From Mangrovibacterium diazotrophicum (GTDB lineage: Bacteria; Bacteroidota; Bacteroidia; Bacteroidales; Prolixibacteraceae), in NCBI RefSeq assembly GCF_003610535.1, contig NZ_RAPN01000001.1:1909320-1973319 (forward strand): 64,000 bases of DNA, in the 5' to 3' direction. Positions 44,265 through 53,485 of this stretch are shown piece by piece (the first letter of the stretch is position 1; the number at the start of each line of letters is the position of its first letter). A program made the translations under genes and the position numbers. A model generated the notes under the pieces. That model searched no databases and was not told where the DNA came from. It saw nothing but the letters and a program-made list of their open reading frames with translations.

Positions 44265-45304
44265 AGCGGATGGTCCAGCAGAAAACCGACTCGCTCTGCG
44301 ACCTGGTTTACCGAGATGTATTTCATGCAGCGAACATCGCCGTAAATACACTTCTTATTCCCGAATACAGAACACGGACGACAACGCAGTGCATCACCTC
44401 TGTATTGAATCATGTTTTCATCGGGCTGGTGATAAGGCGCGAAACCAAGCGATGGATGCGTCGCTCCCCAGACCGAAACAACCGGAATTCCGGCCATTGC
44501 CGCCAGGTGCATATTGGCCGAGTCCATTGAAACCATCAAATCAATCAGGGGCAACAACTTGACTTCATCAGCCAGTTTGACGTACCGCCCGGCAACTACA
44601 CAGTTCGGGAACGCCGACGCCAAATCGTCTAAAATCTCCATCTCTTCCTTCCCGCCCCCAAATAAAACGACTTTCGAATTGGGGATTCGCTGTAACAACG
44701 AAATCAGCTCACGGGTCTTTTCAACACCCCAGACTTTCTGTTTGTGCTTGGCAAAAGGTGCAATTCCAACCAGCACTTTTGTCTCGGCAGCATCGATTTT
44801 CAGCAATCCGAGCGCTTCGCTCCTTAAGCCAATTGGGAACAGCGGAGGAGGCGGAAGGATGAAACGAAAGCCTGCGCTGGAAAAAGCAGCTGCGTAGCGA
44901 TCTATTGACGAAGGCAGTGTTTCGTGCGACTTGGTCTTCACGGCATGCTTCTTCTCTGCTCGCCCCTTATTCAGTTTATGAACCGAATAGCCACCGCGCC
45001 GAAAATAAAAATTGAGAATGTGCGTACGCAAAACCTGGTGCAAATCGAAAACATGGTCGGGATTGATTTCCTTTTTCAACTGTCGGTAAAGTCTGAACAA
45101 ACCGCGCGCTCCCTTGTGCTTGCCTTTCAAATCGGCAGCCACCAAATGCAGTCGGTCTATTCCTTCGAATACAGGAAAAAGAAAAGGACGGGTCAGCAGG
45201 TAAATCTCCAGTTTCGGGTTCGAATCGAGCAAACCTTTCAAAACCGGGAGCAACATCACCACGTCCCCCATCGCCGAAAAACGATACACCAAAATTTTCG
45301 TCAT
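44255..45304 (-). CDS. Glycosyltransferase family 9 (LPS heptosyltransferase type)
   Basis: A 349-residue GT-B enzyme from ATG 45304. It starts ILVYRFSAMGDVVMLLPVLKGL, which is typical of ADP-heptose:LPS heptosyltransferases, and carries the family motif SMDSANMHLAAMAGIPVVSVWGAT in two parts near residues 260-283. A cysteine-rich end (CRPCSVFGNKKCIYGDVRC) is common in Bacteroidota members. It should add a sugar to the LPS core on the inner face of the membrane. The gene is 1 base behind the DUF6165 gene and overlaps the CHAD gene tail. Confidence 0.92.
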   Translation of the reverse strand: MTKILVYRFSAMGDVVMLLPVLKGLLDSNPKLEIYLLTRPFLFPVFEGIDRLHLVAADLKGKHKGARGLFRLYRQLKKEINPDHVFDLHQVLRTHILNFYFRRGGYSVHKLNKGRAEKKHAVKTKSHETLPSSIDRYAAAFSSAGFRFILPPPPLFPIGLRSEALGLLKIDAAETKVLVGIAPFAKHKQKVWGVEKTRELISLLQRIPNSKVVLFGGGKEEMEILDDLASAFPNCVVAGRYVKLADEVKLLPLIDLMVSMDSANMHLAAMAGIPVVSVWGATHPSLGFAPYHQPDENMIQYRGDALRCRPCSVFGNKKCIYGDVRCMKYISVNQVAERVGFLLDHPLQR

Positions 45305-45305
45305 A

Positions 45306-45680
45306 CTATGCGTAATCTTCGTATGATTTTTCTTCAATTAACGACGAACCGGTCAGCTCGTTAATTTTGCGCTTCACCTCCGAACGTTTGTCATTGGTAA
45401 AGTATACCGAACGAGCCACCTCGATAAATTCGGCGCCAAAATCTTTTGCTTTTTCCAATTCGCGGATCCGGTCCTCAATATCCCACAACTGCTTGTTGAT
45501 CGTTAAAAGCTCTTGATAAAGCGGATGGTCTTTCGCAATAATTTTGCTCACTGCTTCGTCCAAAACAGCGAATTCAGCCTTCAGGTTTACCAATTTCTTT
45601 TCGTCCTTGATATTTTCCAGTTTGATTTCAATAATCGTCAATTTATCAGCGATTTCGCCATTTGATACTTCTATCTTCAT
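45306..45680 (-). CDS. DUF6165-family protein
   Basis: A 124-residue acidic, helical protein starting MKIEVSNGEIADKLTIIEIKLENI. The pattern of heptad-like leucine, isoleucine and glutamate suggests a coiled coil through most of its length. The sequence fits the DUF6165 family, which in my recollection is often beside LPS glycosyltransferases. It starts 168 bases after the GT2 gene and ends next to the GT9 gene, so a regulatory or scaffolding role in LPS core synthesis is plausible but not shown. Confidence 0.8.
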   Translation of the reverse strand: MKIEVSNGEIADKLTIIEIKLENIKDEKKLVNLKAEFAVLDEAVSKIIAKDHPLYQELLTINKQLWDIEDRIRELEKAKDFGAEFIEVARSVYFTNDKRSEVKRKINELTGSSLIEEKSYEDYA

Positions 45681-45848
45681 CTCAGTTTAATGTTAGATTT
45701 TCAATGAATATTACGGGAACAAAGTTAATCATTTCCCGCGAGCAGCAAGCAATCTGCAGTTTCAGTCAACCTTGGGATAGCTGACTCAATGTAAGTCGTT
45801 TCAGGGCTTCCGGGTATCGAAACCGAATTATATTTAAAAACAGGTCGG

Positions 45849-46823
45849 TCATTTTTTGAAGTTCATCGCGCGGGGACTCATCCAACTGCGATTTACAATT
45901 GCATTGAAGTAATAAGTCAGCAAACGAACGTACAAACGCCCGTATGCCCGTAGTTTTCGGTTGAAAAAAAAAGGAATACTCAGCAAAGCCGGCAACAGTT
46001 TTCCAATCAATCCACCAATGATGGTAAACAGGTGCATTACAAAAGCTTTCAGCCCTGTGAAATGACGGGACACGTAAACATGCTTCGAGATGCGCACTTC
46101 AGCCTTAGTCAGCGCTGCCGTTTTAGGATTGATCCGGGTGGCACCACCATGATTGTGGATCATCGAGAATTTGTTTGTCAAGGCCACCTTTCCCCCGAGA
46201 TCACACACCCTGCGACACAACTCTACATCTTCGTAGTACAGCCAGTAATCTTCACACCACCCTCCGGTCTGCCTGAAGTGATCCGCAGAGATCATCATCA
46301 CCGAACCGGATACCCAATCGGGGAAGATCAGCTCTTTCGTGCTCGCATGCTTTTCAGCCAATTCCCGCTTATGCACCTTTTTATAGATGGATCGCGGAAT
46401 TCCGTTGAGTGTTGCCAAATCGGGAAACAGGTTGTACGGATTCTCCTCCTTGCCTGCATTATTTTTCTGACGACAAGACAACAACATGATATTGGGCCGA
46501 GTCGTCAATTCCTCCAACATGCCCCATATTGCTTCTTTGTTGGCGATGATGTCCGAATTCATAAACAGGAAATACGAACCGGAAGCATGAGCCGCTCCGA
46601 CATTGCAGCCATTTGAAAAACCATTGTTCCCGCTATTCAAAATGAAACGGACAAAGGGGAACAGCTGCTTAAACTCGTCCAATTTACCGTCATTGGAACA
46701 ATTATCTACAACAATCACCTCCAATTCATTTTGCGCAGAAGCGACTCCCTGCAACGATTCCAGACAGTTGCCGAGATGTTTCCACCCGCGGTAGTTTACA
46801 ATGATGACTGATAGTTTGACCAC
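45849..46823 (-). CDS. Glycosyltransferase family 2 (rhamnosyltransferase-like)
   Basis: A 324-residue GT-A enzyme. It has LSVIIVNYRGWKHLGNCLES at the start, VVDNCSNDG (about residues 37-45), FLFMNSDIIANKEA with the metal-binding Asp near 92, and DWVSGSVMMIS plus WLYYEDVELCRRV near 180-215. The C-terminal hydrophobic segment (about 255-290) probably anchors it to the membrane. It is part of the leftward LPS/surface polysaccharide gene row and is divergent from the histidine kinase. Confidence 0.92.
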   Translation of the reverse strand: MVKLSVIIVNYRGWKHLGNCLESLQGVASAQNELEVIVVDNCSNDGKLDEFKQLFPFVRFILNSGNNGFSNGCNVGAAHASGSYFLFMNSDIIANKEAIWGMLEELTTRPNIMLLSCRQKNNAGKEENPYNLFPDLATLNGIPRSIYKKVHKRELAEKHASTKELIFPDWVSGSVMMISADHFRQTGGWCEDYWLYYEDVELCRRVCDLGGKVALTNKFSMIHNHGGATRINPKTAALTKAEVRISKHVYVSRHFTGLKAFVMHLFTIIGGLIGKLLPALLSIPFFFNRKLRAYGRLYVRLLTYYFNAIVNRSWMSPRAMNFKK

Positions 46824-47051
46824 AATTAACGTTTCCTATTTCGGACAAAAATAGATTAAAGCCCGAATAATACTCTATTTCCAGTAAAAAAAGAGCCTAC
46901 CCTAAAAATAGCGACTTACCTCTTACATCCGGATTTCTCTCCCGGTCGGTTATTGGATTCGGAGCCAATACAACAAAAAATATGTAAATTGCTGTAATTT
47001 TTCACGAACTTATTCGTCGATAAACCGACAATATGAACCAGAGAATGCTGC

Positions 47052-48089
47052 ATGCCTAAACCCGAAAAATACCGCAAACTCAAAAATACAGGCCATATCC
47101 TGTTTTGGATCGCTAGTCTGGTCTTTGCCCTTCTTTCGTTCGATATTGTTTCGGAACACAAACTCAATATCTCCCCGGATTTAATTCTCAAGGCAATTAT
47201 TTTGAACATGGGCTTTGCGCTCTCCGTCTACATCAACTTTTACCTGCTTATCCCGCGGTTCCTTAAAAATCAAAAATACATCTTTTATACCTTCTGGTTA
47301 ATCCTGACTTTGTTTGTGGCATCGTTGGCTGCAAGTCTGATCCTGTCGTGGGTTGACCAGCGAAATTTTACCCGGCTCCTGCTCTCTGCCAATTTTTTCA
47401 CGTCGGCAGGCTACGTTTTGATTACTTCGCTGGCTAAGTTCCTGGCCGACTGGATCGAGCTTCAGGATATTTGGTTACGCTACAACAAGGCCGAACGGCA
47501 ACGCCTGGAGGCAGAGCTGAAAACACTGAAAGCACAAATCAATCCGCACTTCCTTTTCAATAGTTTGAATAACATTTACTCGCTCGCTTTGATCAAGTCC
47601 GACAAGACCCCTCACCTGATTTTGAAACTGTCGGATTTAATGCGACACGTGCTTTACGAATCGCGCGAAAACTTCATTCCGCTAAAAAAAGAGATTTCAT
47701 TTGTAACAAATTTTATTGAATTGCAACGTATTAGACTGAGTGAACAGGTAAAAATCCGATATGAACTGAAAGGAGAAGTGTCGGAGCGAAAGATAATGCC
47801 GCTTATTTTCGAGCCGTTTTTGGACAATGCATTCAAGCATGGCCCCAAGACATCAACCGACGATGTTTTTATCGATATTCGGCTCGATATCCGGCAGGAC
47901 GACCTGACTTTTGAAGTCAGGAACAGTTGCAACCCGGAAATGATCGGCAAAGCGAAAGGTGCCCATGGCGTTGGACTGGAAAATGTGGGCCAACGACTTG
48001 AGATGCTATACGGAAGCAAAGACTACAAACTCGATATCAACACTGCAGAAAACGTCTTTGCTGTCAAACTAAACGTAAAATTGAAATAA
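47052..48089 (+). CDS. LytS/YehU-type sensor histidine kinase
   Basis: A 345-residue kinase with four N-terminal transmembrane helices (about residues 16-36, 47-67, 78-100 and 108-132) and little periplasmic loop. The phosphoacceptor region INPHFLFNSLNNIYSLA (about 160-176) is the His_kinase family signature of the LytS/AlgZ type. An HATPase domain follows (EPFLDNAFKHGPKT near 255, GVGLENVGQRLEMLYGS near 310). The partner response regulator starts 18 bases downstream. The signal is unknown; it may act on the neighbouring polysaccharide genes. Confidence 0.93.
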   Translation: MPKPEKYRKLKNTGHILFWIASLVFALLSFDIVSEHKLNISPDLILKAIILNMGFALSVYINFYLLIPRFLKNQKYIFYTFWLILTLFVASLAASLILSWVDQRNFTRLLLSANFFTSAGYVLITSLAKFLADWIELQDIWLRYNKAERQRLEAELKTLKAQINPHFLFNSLNNIYSLALIKSDKTPHLILKLSDLMRHVLYESRENFIPLKKEISFVTNFIELQRIRLSEQVKIRYELKGEVSERKIMPLIFEPFLDNAFKHGPKTSTDDVFIDIRLDIRQDDLTFEVRNSCNPEMIGKAKGAHGVGLENVGQRLEMLYGSKDYKLDINTAENVFAVKLNVKLK

Positions 48090-48107
48090 ACGCTGAAATA
48101 GAAAAAC

Positions 48108-48827
48108 ATGCTGGTAAAAGCGATAATTGTTGACGACGAGCCACTGGCAAGACAAGTGATTTTGGAATATGCGAAAGACATTCCGAACCTCGAAATAGTG
48201 TGCACTTGTCCGAACGCATTGGAAGCAAACAAAACGATCAAAGAAACGCAGGTTGATCTGATGTTCCTGGATGTTGATATGCCGATATTATCTGGTCTGG
48301 ACTTTTTGAAAAACATCACCCATGCCCCGCTAGTGATACTGACGACTGCTTACACCGATTACGCACTAGAAGGCTACGAACTGAATATTCTGGATTACCT
48401 GAAAAAGCCTTTTGGATTTGACCGCTTTTTTAAAGCATTTCAAAAAGCTGAGGAACAACTGAGCCTGTTGCAACTAAAAACAAGTTCGCAAAAAGATAAT
48501 GCCAAACCGGAGTACATTTTTATTAAATCGAACAAAAAGACAGTCCGTGTTCAAATTGAAGATATCCGCATTATTGAAGGTTTAGGCGACTACATCAAAA
48601 TACACTTGAAAGATCAGCACCTGGTCACTAACCTTTCGATGAAAAAGATGGAAGAGTTACTGCCGGAGAATGATTTCATTCGAATCCATAAATCCTTCAT
48701 CATTCGGTTAGACTCGATCCAGGCGATAGAGGGCAATCAAGTTGAAATTATCAAGCAAAAGCTACCAATCGGGAACAACTATCGCCAAAGTTTTAATGAA
48801 TTGATTGAACGTCGTATTATCAAGTAA
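48108..48827 (+). CDS. LytTR-family response regulator
   Basis: A 239-residue regulator. The receiver domain (residues 1-120) has the acidic pair at Asp9-Asp10, the phosphorylation Asp in FLDVDMP (about residue 55) and the Lys in YLKKPFGFDRF (about 102). A LytTR DNA-binding domain (about 140-238) contains IKSNKKTVRVQIEDIRIIEG and FIRIHKSFII. It is co-transcribed with the kinase at 47052. Target sites are typically direct repeats upstream of envelope genes. Confidence 0.94.
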   Translation: MLVKAIIVDDEPLARQVILEYAKDIPNLEIVCTCPNALEANKTIKETQVDLMFLDVDMPILSGLDFLKNITHAPLVILTTAYTDYALEGYELNILDYLKKPFGFDRFFKAFQKAEEQLSLLQLKTSSQKDNAKPEYIFIKSNKKTVRVQIEDIRIIEGLGDYIKIHLKDQHLVTNLSMKKMEELLPENDFIRIHKSFIIRLDSIQAIEGNQVEIIKQKLPIGNNYRQSFNELIERRIIK

Positions 48828-48853
48828 AAGAGAAACAACTGTCGCAGGATGTT

Positions 48854-49879
48854 CTAGTTTGCTCCTGCGAAAGGCCCCTGCCCTGTCATATCGAAATACT
48901 TCTTGATAACCATCAGCGAAATCAGGCTTTCCCGTTTTTTGTTTTTAAACTGCTTCACGTAGTTGTTCGCGTTCTGGATAATCTGCAATGCCTCATCCTC
49001 GTGCTCGATGTAATAGCTCAAACGTTCCTGCAAATCGCTGTAATCCGACTTAATTTCTACATAGTGATAGTCGGGAATCAACTTCCCCTCCATAAACCAG
49101 GTTTCGTAAATTGGCTTCGGCATTACGGCCAACGAGTTCGACGACATCACCCACTTCAAATTAGTTGCTACATCGTTTCCTTCGAGACACAAAATAAACT
49201 TGTAGTTCAAATGTTCGCGTAAAGTAATCTTCGGTAACTGCCACCGGTGACTATCTTCATTCAGGTTGATCTGTCCAACATTGCACATCGGATGATCGAA
49301 ATACATTTCCAAGAACTTTTGTCGATGCGGCTGGCTCACAGCAGAACGCCCAATCAGCATGTCCTTCTTTTCGGCAAAGGGAACCGGGTCGTTCACAAAT
49401 AAGAAATGCCGTGCTTTAACCAACTTTAACACGACTGAGTTTCTGTTGTCGCCATGAATAGGGCGGCTCTTCACAAATGCTGGTAAATCGGGAACTGTTG
49501 TTACGTCACCAAACAAAAAGTTAGCACGTTTTTTAAAGCTAAAATACCGAATATACTGATAGCTGTCGAAATAGTAAACACGCTGCCGCTCGGGTAGCTT
49601 ATAATCCTTCAACGATTCGAGTTTGTCTTTAATCGTACTACATTCTGTCAGTTTATTGTAGTAATTGACCCGCTCGTAAACGTAATCAGCATCGAAAGCT
49701 TGAATGCGCTTTAGCTTGAAACGCAGTATAAACTGCGACCAAAACCGCGGTACAAGAAAACGGGAAAAAACGACGATATAATAGACTTGTTTCAGGTTCT
49801 TCTGAGTCAAACCCCACAAGCTATAGCGCAACTTTGTTAGTTTCTTGCTTCGTTTAGACGAATCAATACGATCAACCAT
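48854..49879 (-). CDS. Glycosyltransferase family 90 (LpsA/CAP10-like)
   Basis: A 341-residue protein with the GT90 pattern of LPS A / CAP10 proteins: an N-terminal basic region with a hydrophobic stretch, then GRSAVSQPHRQKFLEMYF, FILCLEGNDVATNLKWVMSS (about residues 245-264), where these families bind the nucleotide sugar, and MPKPIYETWFMEGKLIPDYHYVE. Family members add glucose, xylose or related sugars to LPS or proteins. The start codon at 49879 is ATG. It converges on the two-component system and closes the polysaccharide gene set. Confidence 0.9.
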   Translation of the reverse strand: MVDRIDSSKRSKKLTKLRYSLWGLTQKNLKQVYYIVVFSRFLVPRFWSQFILRFKLKRIQAFDADYVYERVNYYNKLTECSTIKDKLESLKDYKLPERQRVYYFDSYQYIRYFSFKKRANFLFGDVTTVPDLPAFVKSRPIHGDNRNSVVLKLVKARHFLFVNDPVPFAEKKDMLIGRSAVSQPHRQKFLEMYFDHPMCNVGQINLNEDSHRWQLPKITLREHLNYKFILCLEGNDVATNLKWVMSSNSLAVMPKPIYETWFMEGKLIPDYHYVEIKSDYSDLQERLSYYIEHEDEALQIIQNANNYVKQFKNKKRESLISLMVIKKYFDMTGQGPFAGAN

Positions 49880-50025
49880 GCCTTGTTTTTAAATGTGTAT
49901 TAAAAGCTCTCCATCACTTCTCAAAGGTGTCATCAAAGAAAGAGGCTTTGTCTACCGCCACAAAAGTAAAAAAACTTTGTTTCCTCGACCTTTTATTCAC
50001 TAAAACGACCCAATCCTTGGGGAAC

Positions 50026-50057
50026 AAAAAAAGCTGACCAATAGGTCAGCTTTTTCT
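50026..50057. terminator. Bidirectional terminator at the end of the ribosomal supercluster
   Basis: AGCTGACC at 50032-50039 pairs perfectly with GGTCAGCT at 50044-50051 around a 4-base loop, flanked by A and T runs that extend the stem. For the leftward ribosomal operon the A run at 50025-50031 gives a T tail; it lies 27 bases from the rplQ stop. Confidence 0.92.
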
Positions 50058-50078
50058 ATGCAATTTGGTTTAAAAACC

Positions 50079-50594
50079 TTACTCAGCTTTTGGTTCTTCA
50101 GCTTGAGCCTCGTCAGCAGCAGGTGCTGCAGGAGCTTCAGCAACCGGTGCAGCAGGAGCTGTTTCAGCTTTCTTGCTGGCGCCACGGCGAGAACGACGTG
50201 ATTTCGTTTTGGCTTCTTTTGCTTCAAGCATGTTTTCGTTGAAGTCAACCAATTCGATAATACACATTTCTGCGTCGTCACCTAAACGGTTTCCGGTTTT
50301 CAGGATTCTTGTATAACCTCCAGGGCGTTCAGCTACTTTTTCTGCTACATCGCGGAACAGTTCTGATACGGCTTCTTTGCTCTTCAAGTAACTGAAGACA
50401 ATACGACGAGAGTGAGTCGTATCACTTTTTGCCTTTGTAATAAGCGGCTCAACATATATCTGTAATGCTTTCGCTTTAGCTGTTGTCGTGCTAATTCTCT
50501 TATGGAAAATCAAAGAGTTAGCCATGTTTGACAACATTGCTTTGCGATGAGCACTTTTTCTTCCCAGATGGTTGAATTTTTTATTGTGTCTCAT
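50079..50594 (-). CDS. rplQ: Ribosomal protein L17
   Basis: A 171-residue large-subunit protein. The first 120 residues are the L17 domain ([20 protein letters not shown]). The last 40-50 residues are a tail rich in alanine, proline, glutamate and lysine, absent from E. coli L17, which probably lies exposed on the ribosome. It is the last gene of the alpha operon, 6 bases after rpoA, and is followed by the terminator at 50026-50057. Confidence 0.97.
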   Translation of the reverse strand: MRHNKKFNHLGRKSAHRKAMLSNMANSLIFHKRISTTTAKAKALQIYVEPLITKAKSDTTHSRRIVFSYLKSKEAVSELFRDVAEKVAERPGGYTRILKTGNRLGDDAEMCIIELVDFNENMLEAKEAKTKSRRSRRGASKKAETAPAAPVAEAPAAPAADEAQAEEPKAE

Positions 50595-50600
50595 TTGTGC

Positions 50601-51593
50601 TTATTCCTTGTCTAATTTATATTTACTAATATCCATTCCGAATGTCAGATTCAACGCATTCAGCAGGTCATCCAACTCTGTCAGAGATTTCTTACCGAAG
50701 TTACGGAACTTCAACAAGTCGTTACGGTTGTAAGTAACCAACTCGCCCAAAGTTTCAACATCAGCAGCTTTCAAACAGTTCAGTGCACGAACTGAAAGAT
50801 CCATATCTACCAATTTCGTTTTTAGAAGCTGACGCATGTGCAGTACTTCTTCGTCGAATTCTTCGTTGGCAAATTTCTCGTCTGAGTCCAAAGTAATTTT
50901 CTCGTCAGAGAACAGCATGAAGTGGTAAATCAGAATTTTAGCAGCTTCTTTCAACGCATCTTTCGGATGAATTGAACCATCAGTTTTGATTTCCAAAACC
51001 AACTTTTCGTAGTCAGTTTTTTGCTCAACACGATAGTTTTCAACTGCATATTTCACGTTACGGATCGGCGTGAAAATCGAGTCAATCGGAATTAAACCAA
51101 ACTCAGCATCTACCGGCTTGTTTTCAGCGCCAGGAACATAACCACGACCTTTGTTGATGGTGATTTCCATTTGCACTTTAACATCAGCTTCCATACGGCA
51201 AATAACCAATTCCGGGTTCAGAACACGGAAACCGGTCATAAACTTGTTGATGTCGCCGGCAGTAAAGGTTTCCTGTCCAGTAATGGTGATAGAAACTTTC
51301 TCACTGTCAAGATCTTCAACTTCTCTTTTGAAACGAATTTGCTTTAGGTTAAGGATGATTTCAGTTACGTCTTCCATCACGCCTTTAATGGTCGCAAATT
51401 CGTGGTCTACGCCTTCAATCTTTACAGTTGTGATTGCGTAGCCCTCCAAAGATGATAACAGGATTCTGCGCAAGGCATTACCGATTGTAATACCATAACC
51501 AGGTTCCAATGGACGGAATTCGAATTTACCGAACCGCTCATCAGATTCTACCATTATTACTTTGTCAGGTTTTTGGAACGCTAATATTGCCAT
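50601..51593 (-). CDS. rpoA: RNA polymerase subunit alpha
   Basis: A 330-residue subunit. The N-terminal domain (about 1-235) contains [18 protein letters not shown] for dimerisation and beta/beta' contact; the C-terminal domain (about 255-320) has [15 protein letters not shown]-like [18 protein letters not shown] and [17 protein letters not shown] helices that contact UP elements and regulators. Its place between rpsD and rplQ is the standard alpha-operon order. Confidence 0.98.
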   Translation of the reverse strand: MAILAFQKPDKVIMVESDERFGKFEFRPLEPGYGITIGNALRRILLSSLEGYAITTVKIEGVDHEFATIKGVMEDVTEIILNLKQIRFKREVEDLDSEKVSITITGQETFTAGDINKFMTGFRVLNPELVICRMEADVKVQMEITINKGRGYVPGAENKPVDAEFGLIPIDSIFTPIRNVKYAVENYRVEQKTDYEKLVLEIKTDGSIHPKDALKEAAKILIYHFMLFSDEKITLDSDEKFANEEFDEEVLHMRQLLKTKLVDMDLSVRALNCLKAADVETLGELVTYNRNDLLKFRNFGKKSLTELDDLLNALNLTFGMDISKYKLDKE

Positions 51594-51613
51594 AATAATA
51601 CTGAGTAATTTTA

Positions 51614-52222
51614 TTATTTAGAATACAACTCGACGATTAGTTGTTCTTTAATGTTTTCAGGAATTTCTTCCCGTTCCGGACGGTTAAGGAACTTACCGGT
51701 CATTGCTGAACCATCCCATTCCAACCAAGCGTATTTGTTGTAGCGGTGTGAAGTCAACGCATCGGCAACTACTTCCAATGATTTTGATTTTTCACGAACG
51801 CCAACCACGTCACCAGGACGCAACTGGTAAGAAGGAATGTTTACGATTTCGCCGTTAACAGTGATGTGTTTGTGAGAAACTAGCTGACGAGCAGCAGCTC
51901 TTGTACGTGCCAAACCAAAACGGAAAACAACGTTATCCAAACGAGATTCGAGCAATTGCAACAATACTTCACCGGTAATACCTTTAGAAGCTGATGCTTT
52001 GTGGAACAGGTTCGCAAATTGTTTTTCCAAAATACCGTAAGTGTATTTTGCTTTTTGCTTTTCCTTCAACTGCAGACCGTATTCTGATTTTTTACGACGA
52101 CGGCTTGCTAACCCATGGAAACCCGGAGGGTAATTTTTCTTTTCTAATACTTTATCAGGTCCGAAAATCGGTTCACCGAATTTCCGGGCAATTTTGGATT
52201 TTGGTCCAGTATATCTTGCCAT
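51614..52222 (-). CDS. rpsD: Ribosomal protein S4
   Basis: A 202-residue primary 16S-binding protein starting [18 protein letters not shown], with the S4 RNA-binding domain near residues 93-155 ([20 protein letters not shown]). There are no N-terminal zinc cysteines, so it is the zinc-free type. In many bacteria it represses its own operon by binding its mRNA. Confidence 0.98.
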   Translation of the reverse strand: MARYTGPKSKIARKFGEPIFGPDKVLEKKNYPPGFHGLASRRRKKSEYGLQLKEKQKAKYTYGILEKQFANLFHKASASKGITGEVLLQLLESRLDNVVFRFGLARTRAAARQLVSHKHITVNGEIVNIPSYQLRPGDVVGVREKSKSLEVVADALTSHRYNKYAWLEWDGSAMTGKFLNRPEREEIPENIKEQLIVELYSK

Positions 52223-52243
52223 TATTCTACCAAATTAAAAAGA

Positions 52244-52633
52244 TTAAACACGTCTTCTTTTTGCAGGACGACAACCGTTGTGCGGCATTGGAGTCACGTC
52301 AACGATTTCGTTTACCTGGATACCAACGCTATTGATAGCACGGATAGCAGATTCACGACCATTGCCCGGTCCTTTAACGAAGACTTTAACTTTTCTAAGA
52401 CCCAAATCATATGCAGTTTTTGCACATTCTTCGGCAGCCACCTGTGCAGCGTAAGGCGTATTTTTCTTCGAACCTCTAAATCCTTTTTTACCAGCCGATG
52501 ACCAAGAAATAACTTCTCCGTTATTATTAGTCAAAGAGATGATAATGTTGTTGAATGAGGAATGAACATGCGCCTGGCCAGTCGCTTCTACATTAACGAC
52601 TCTCTTTCTTGTAGTTCCAGTTTTTTTTGCCAT
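52244..52633 (-). CDS. rpsK: Ribosomal protein S11
   Basis: A 129-residue platform protein with the conserved [21 protein letters not shown] start region and a basic [11 protein letters not shown] end. It lies between rpsM and rpsD as usual. Confidence 0.98.
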   Translation of the reverse strand: MAKKTGTTRKRVVNVEATGQAHVHSSFNNIIISLTNNNGEVISWSSAGKKGFRGSKKNTPYAAQVAAEECAKTAYDLGLRKVKVFVKGPGNGRESAIRAINSVGIQVNEIVDVTPMPHNGCRPAKRRRV

Positions 52634-52647
52634 AACTTAACTATCTA

Positions 52648-53025
52648 TTATTTAGTGGCTTTTTTCTTATTAGCTACAGTTTTCTTCTTTCCTTTACGTG
52701 TACGAGCGTTGTTTTTAGTGCTTTGTCCACGTACTGGAAGGCCAATACGGTGACGGATACCACGGTAGCAACCGATGTCCATCAATCGTTTAATGTTCAA
52801 CTGGTTTTCAGAGCGAAGTTCACCTTCTACTTTGAAATTGTTGCTGATAACTGAACGGATAGCTGCGAACTGGTCATCATCCCAGTCAGCTACTTTCATA
52901 TCAGGAGAAACACCAGCTTGTTCGAGGATATAGCGTGAACGGGCCCGGCCGATGCCGAAAACATATGTCAAGGCTATTTCTCCTCTTTTATTATCAGGAA
53001 TATCAACTCCAACAATACGAGCCAT
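52648..53025 (-). CDS. rpsM: Ribosomal protein S13
   Basis: A 125-residue head protein starting [20 protein letters not shown], with the [20 protein letters not shown] signature near residue 88 and a lysine-rich tail. First of the alpha-operon genes after rpmJ. Confidence 0.98.
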   Translation of the reverse strand: MARIVGVDIPDNKRGEIALTYVFGIGRARSRYILEQAGVSPDMKVADWDDDQFAAIRSVISNNFKVEGELRSENQLNIKRLMDIGCYRGIRHRIGLPVRGQSTKNNARTRKGKKKTVANKKKATK

Positions 53026-53052
53026 AAAAAAAATTTTTACAAAGTTAATTAA

Positions 53053-53169
53053 TTATCCTTGACGCTGTTTGAACTTAGGATTCTTTTTGTTGATCACGTA
53101 CAAACGGCCTTTTCTGCGTACAATCTTACAGTCGGCACTGCGTTTCTTAATGGATACTCTTACTTTCAT
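53053..53169 (-). CDS. rpmJ: Ribosomal protein L36, zinc-ligand-free form
   Basis: A 38-residue protein below the usual ORF size limit: ATG 53169, TAA 53053-53055. It reads [20 protein letters not shown] at its start and ends NPKFKQRQG. Zinc-type L36 carries a Cys3-His set; here only Cys14 remains, with Ala/Ser, Asn and Lys at the other positions, so it cannot bind zinc in the usual way. It lies between infA and rpsM, the normal place. Confidence 0.96.
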   Translation of the reverse strand: MKVRVSIKKRSADCKIVRRKGRLYVINKKNPKFKQRQG

Positions 53170-53179
53170 GATTCCTTAT

Positions 53180-53401
53180 TTAATTTTTATATCTAAAAGT
53201 AATTCGTCCTTTAGTCAGATCGTAAGGTGACATTTCCACTTTCACCTTATCTCCAGGAAGAATTTTGATATAATGCATACGCATTTTACCAGAGATATGC
53301 GCTGTTATCACGTGTCCATTTTCAAGTTCAACCCTGAACATGGCATTTGATAATGCTTCAATGATTGTTCCGTCTTGTTCTATCGAGGCTTGTTTTGCCA
53401 T
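53180..53401 (-). CDS. infA: Translation initiation factor IF-1
   Basis: A 73-residue S1-fold protein starting [20 protein letters not shown], ending [11 protein letters not shown]. It binds the ribosomal A site during initiation. It lies 84 bases after secY with no methionine aminopeptidase gene between them; the gap contains a strong hairpin (53427-53452). Confidence 0.98.
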   Translation of the reverse strand: MAKQASIEQDGTIIEALSNAMFRVELENGHVITAHISGKMRMHYIKILPGDKVKVEMSPYDLTKGRITFRYKN

Positions 53402-53426
53402 AGTTTACTTATCTCTTTATTTTTAT

Positions 53427-53452
53427 AACCGGTACAGTTCCCTGTACCGGTT
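53427..53452. other. Strong hairpin between secY and infA
   Basis: AACCGGTACAG at 53427-53437 pairs perfectly with CTGTACCGGTT at 53442-53452 around a 4-base loop. No T run follows on the minus strand, so it is not a standard terminator. It may be an RNA processing or attenuation site dividing the long operon. Confidence 0.7.
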
Positions 53453-53485
53453 GATATATTCTTTTAAAGAAAGATGTTAAGACTA

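Noticed and set aside
48842-48870. Perfect 8-bp stem TCGCAGGA/TCCTGCGA after the response regulator
   Set aside because: It has a 13-base loop, overlaps the end of the GT90 coding sequence and lacks a T run; at most a weak terminator.
50000-50281. A 93-codon minus-strand ORF at the end of rplQ
   Set aside because: It overlaps rplQ in another frame and runs through the terminator hairpin.
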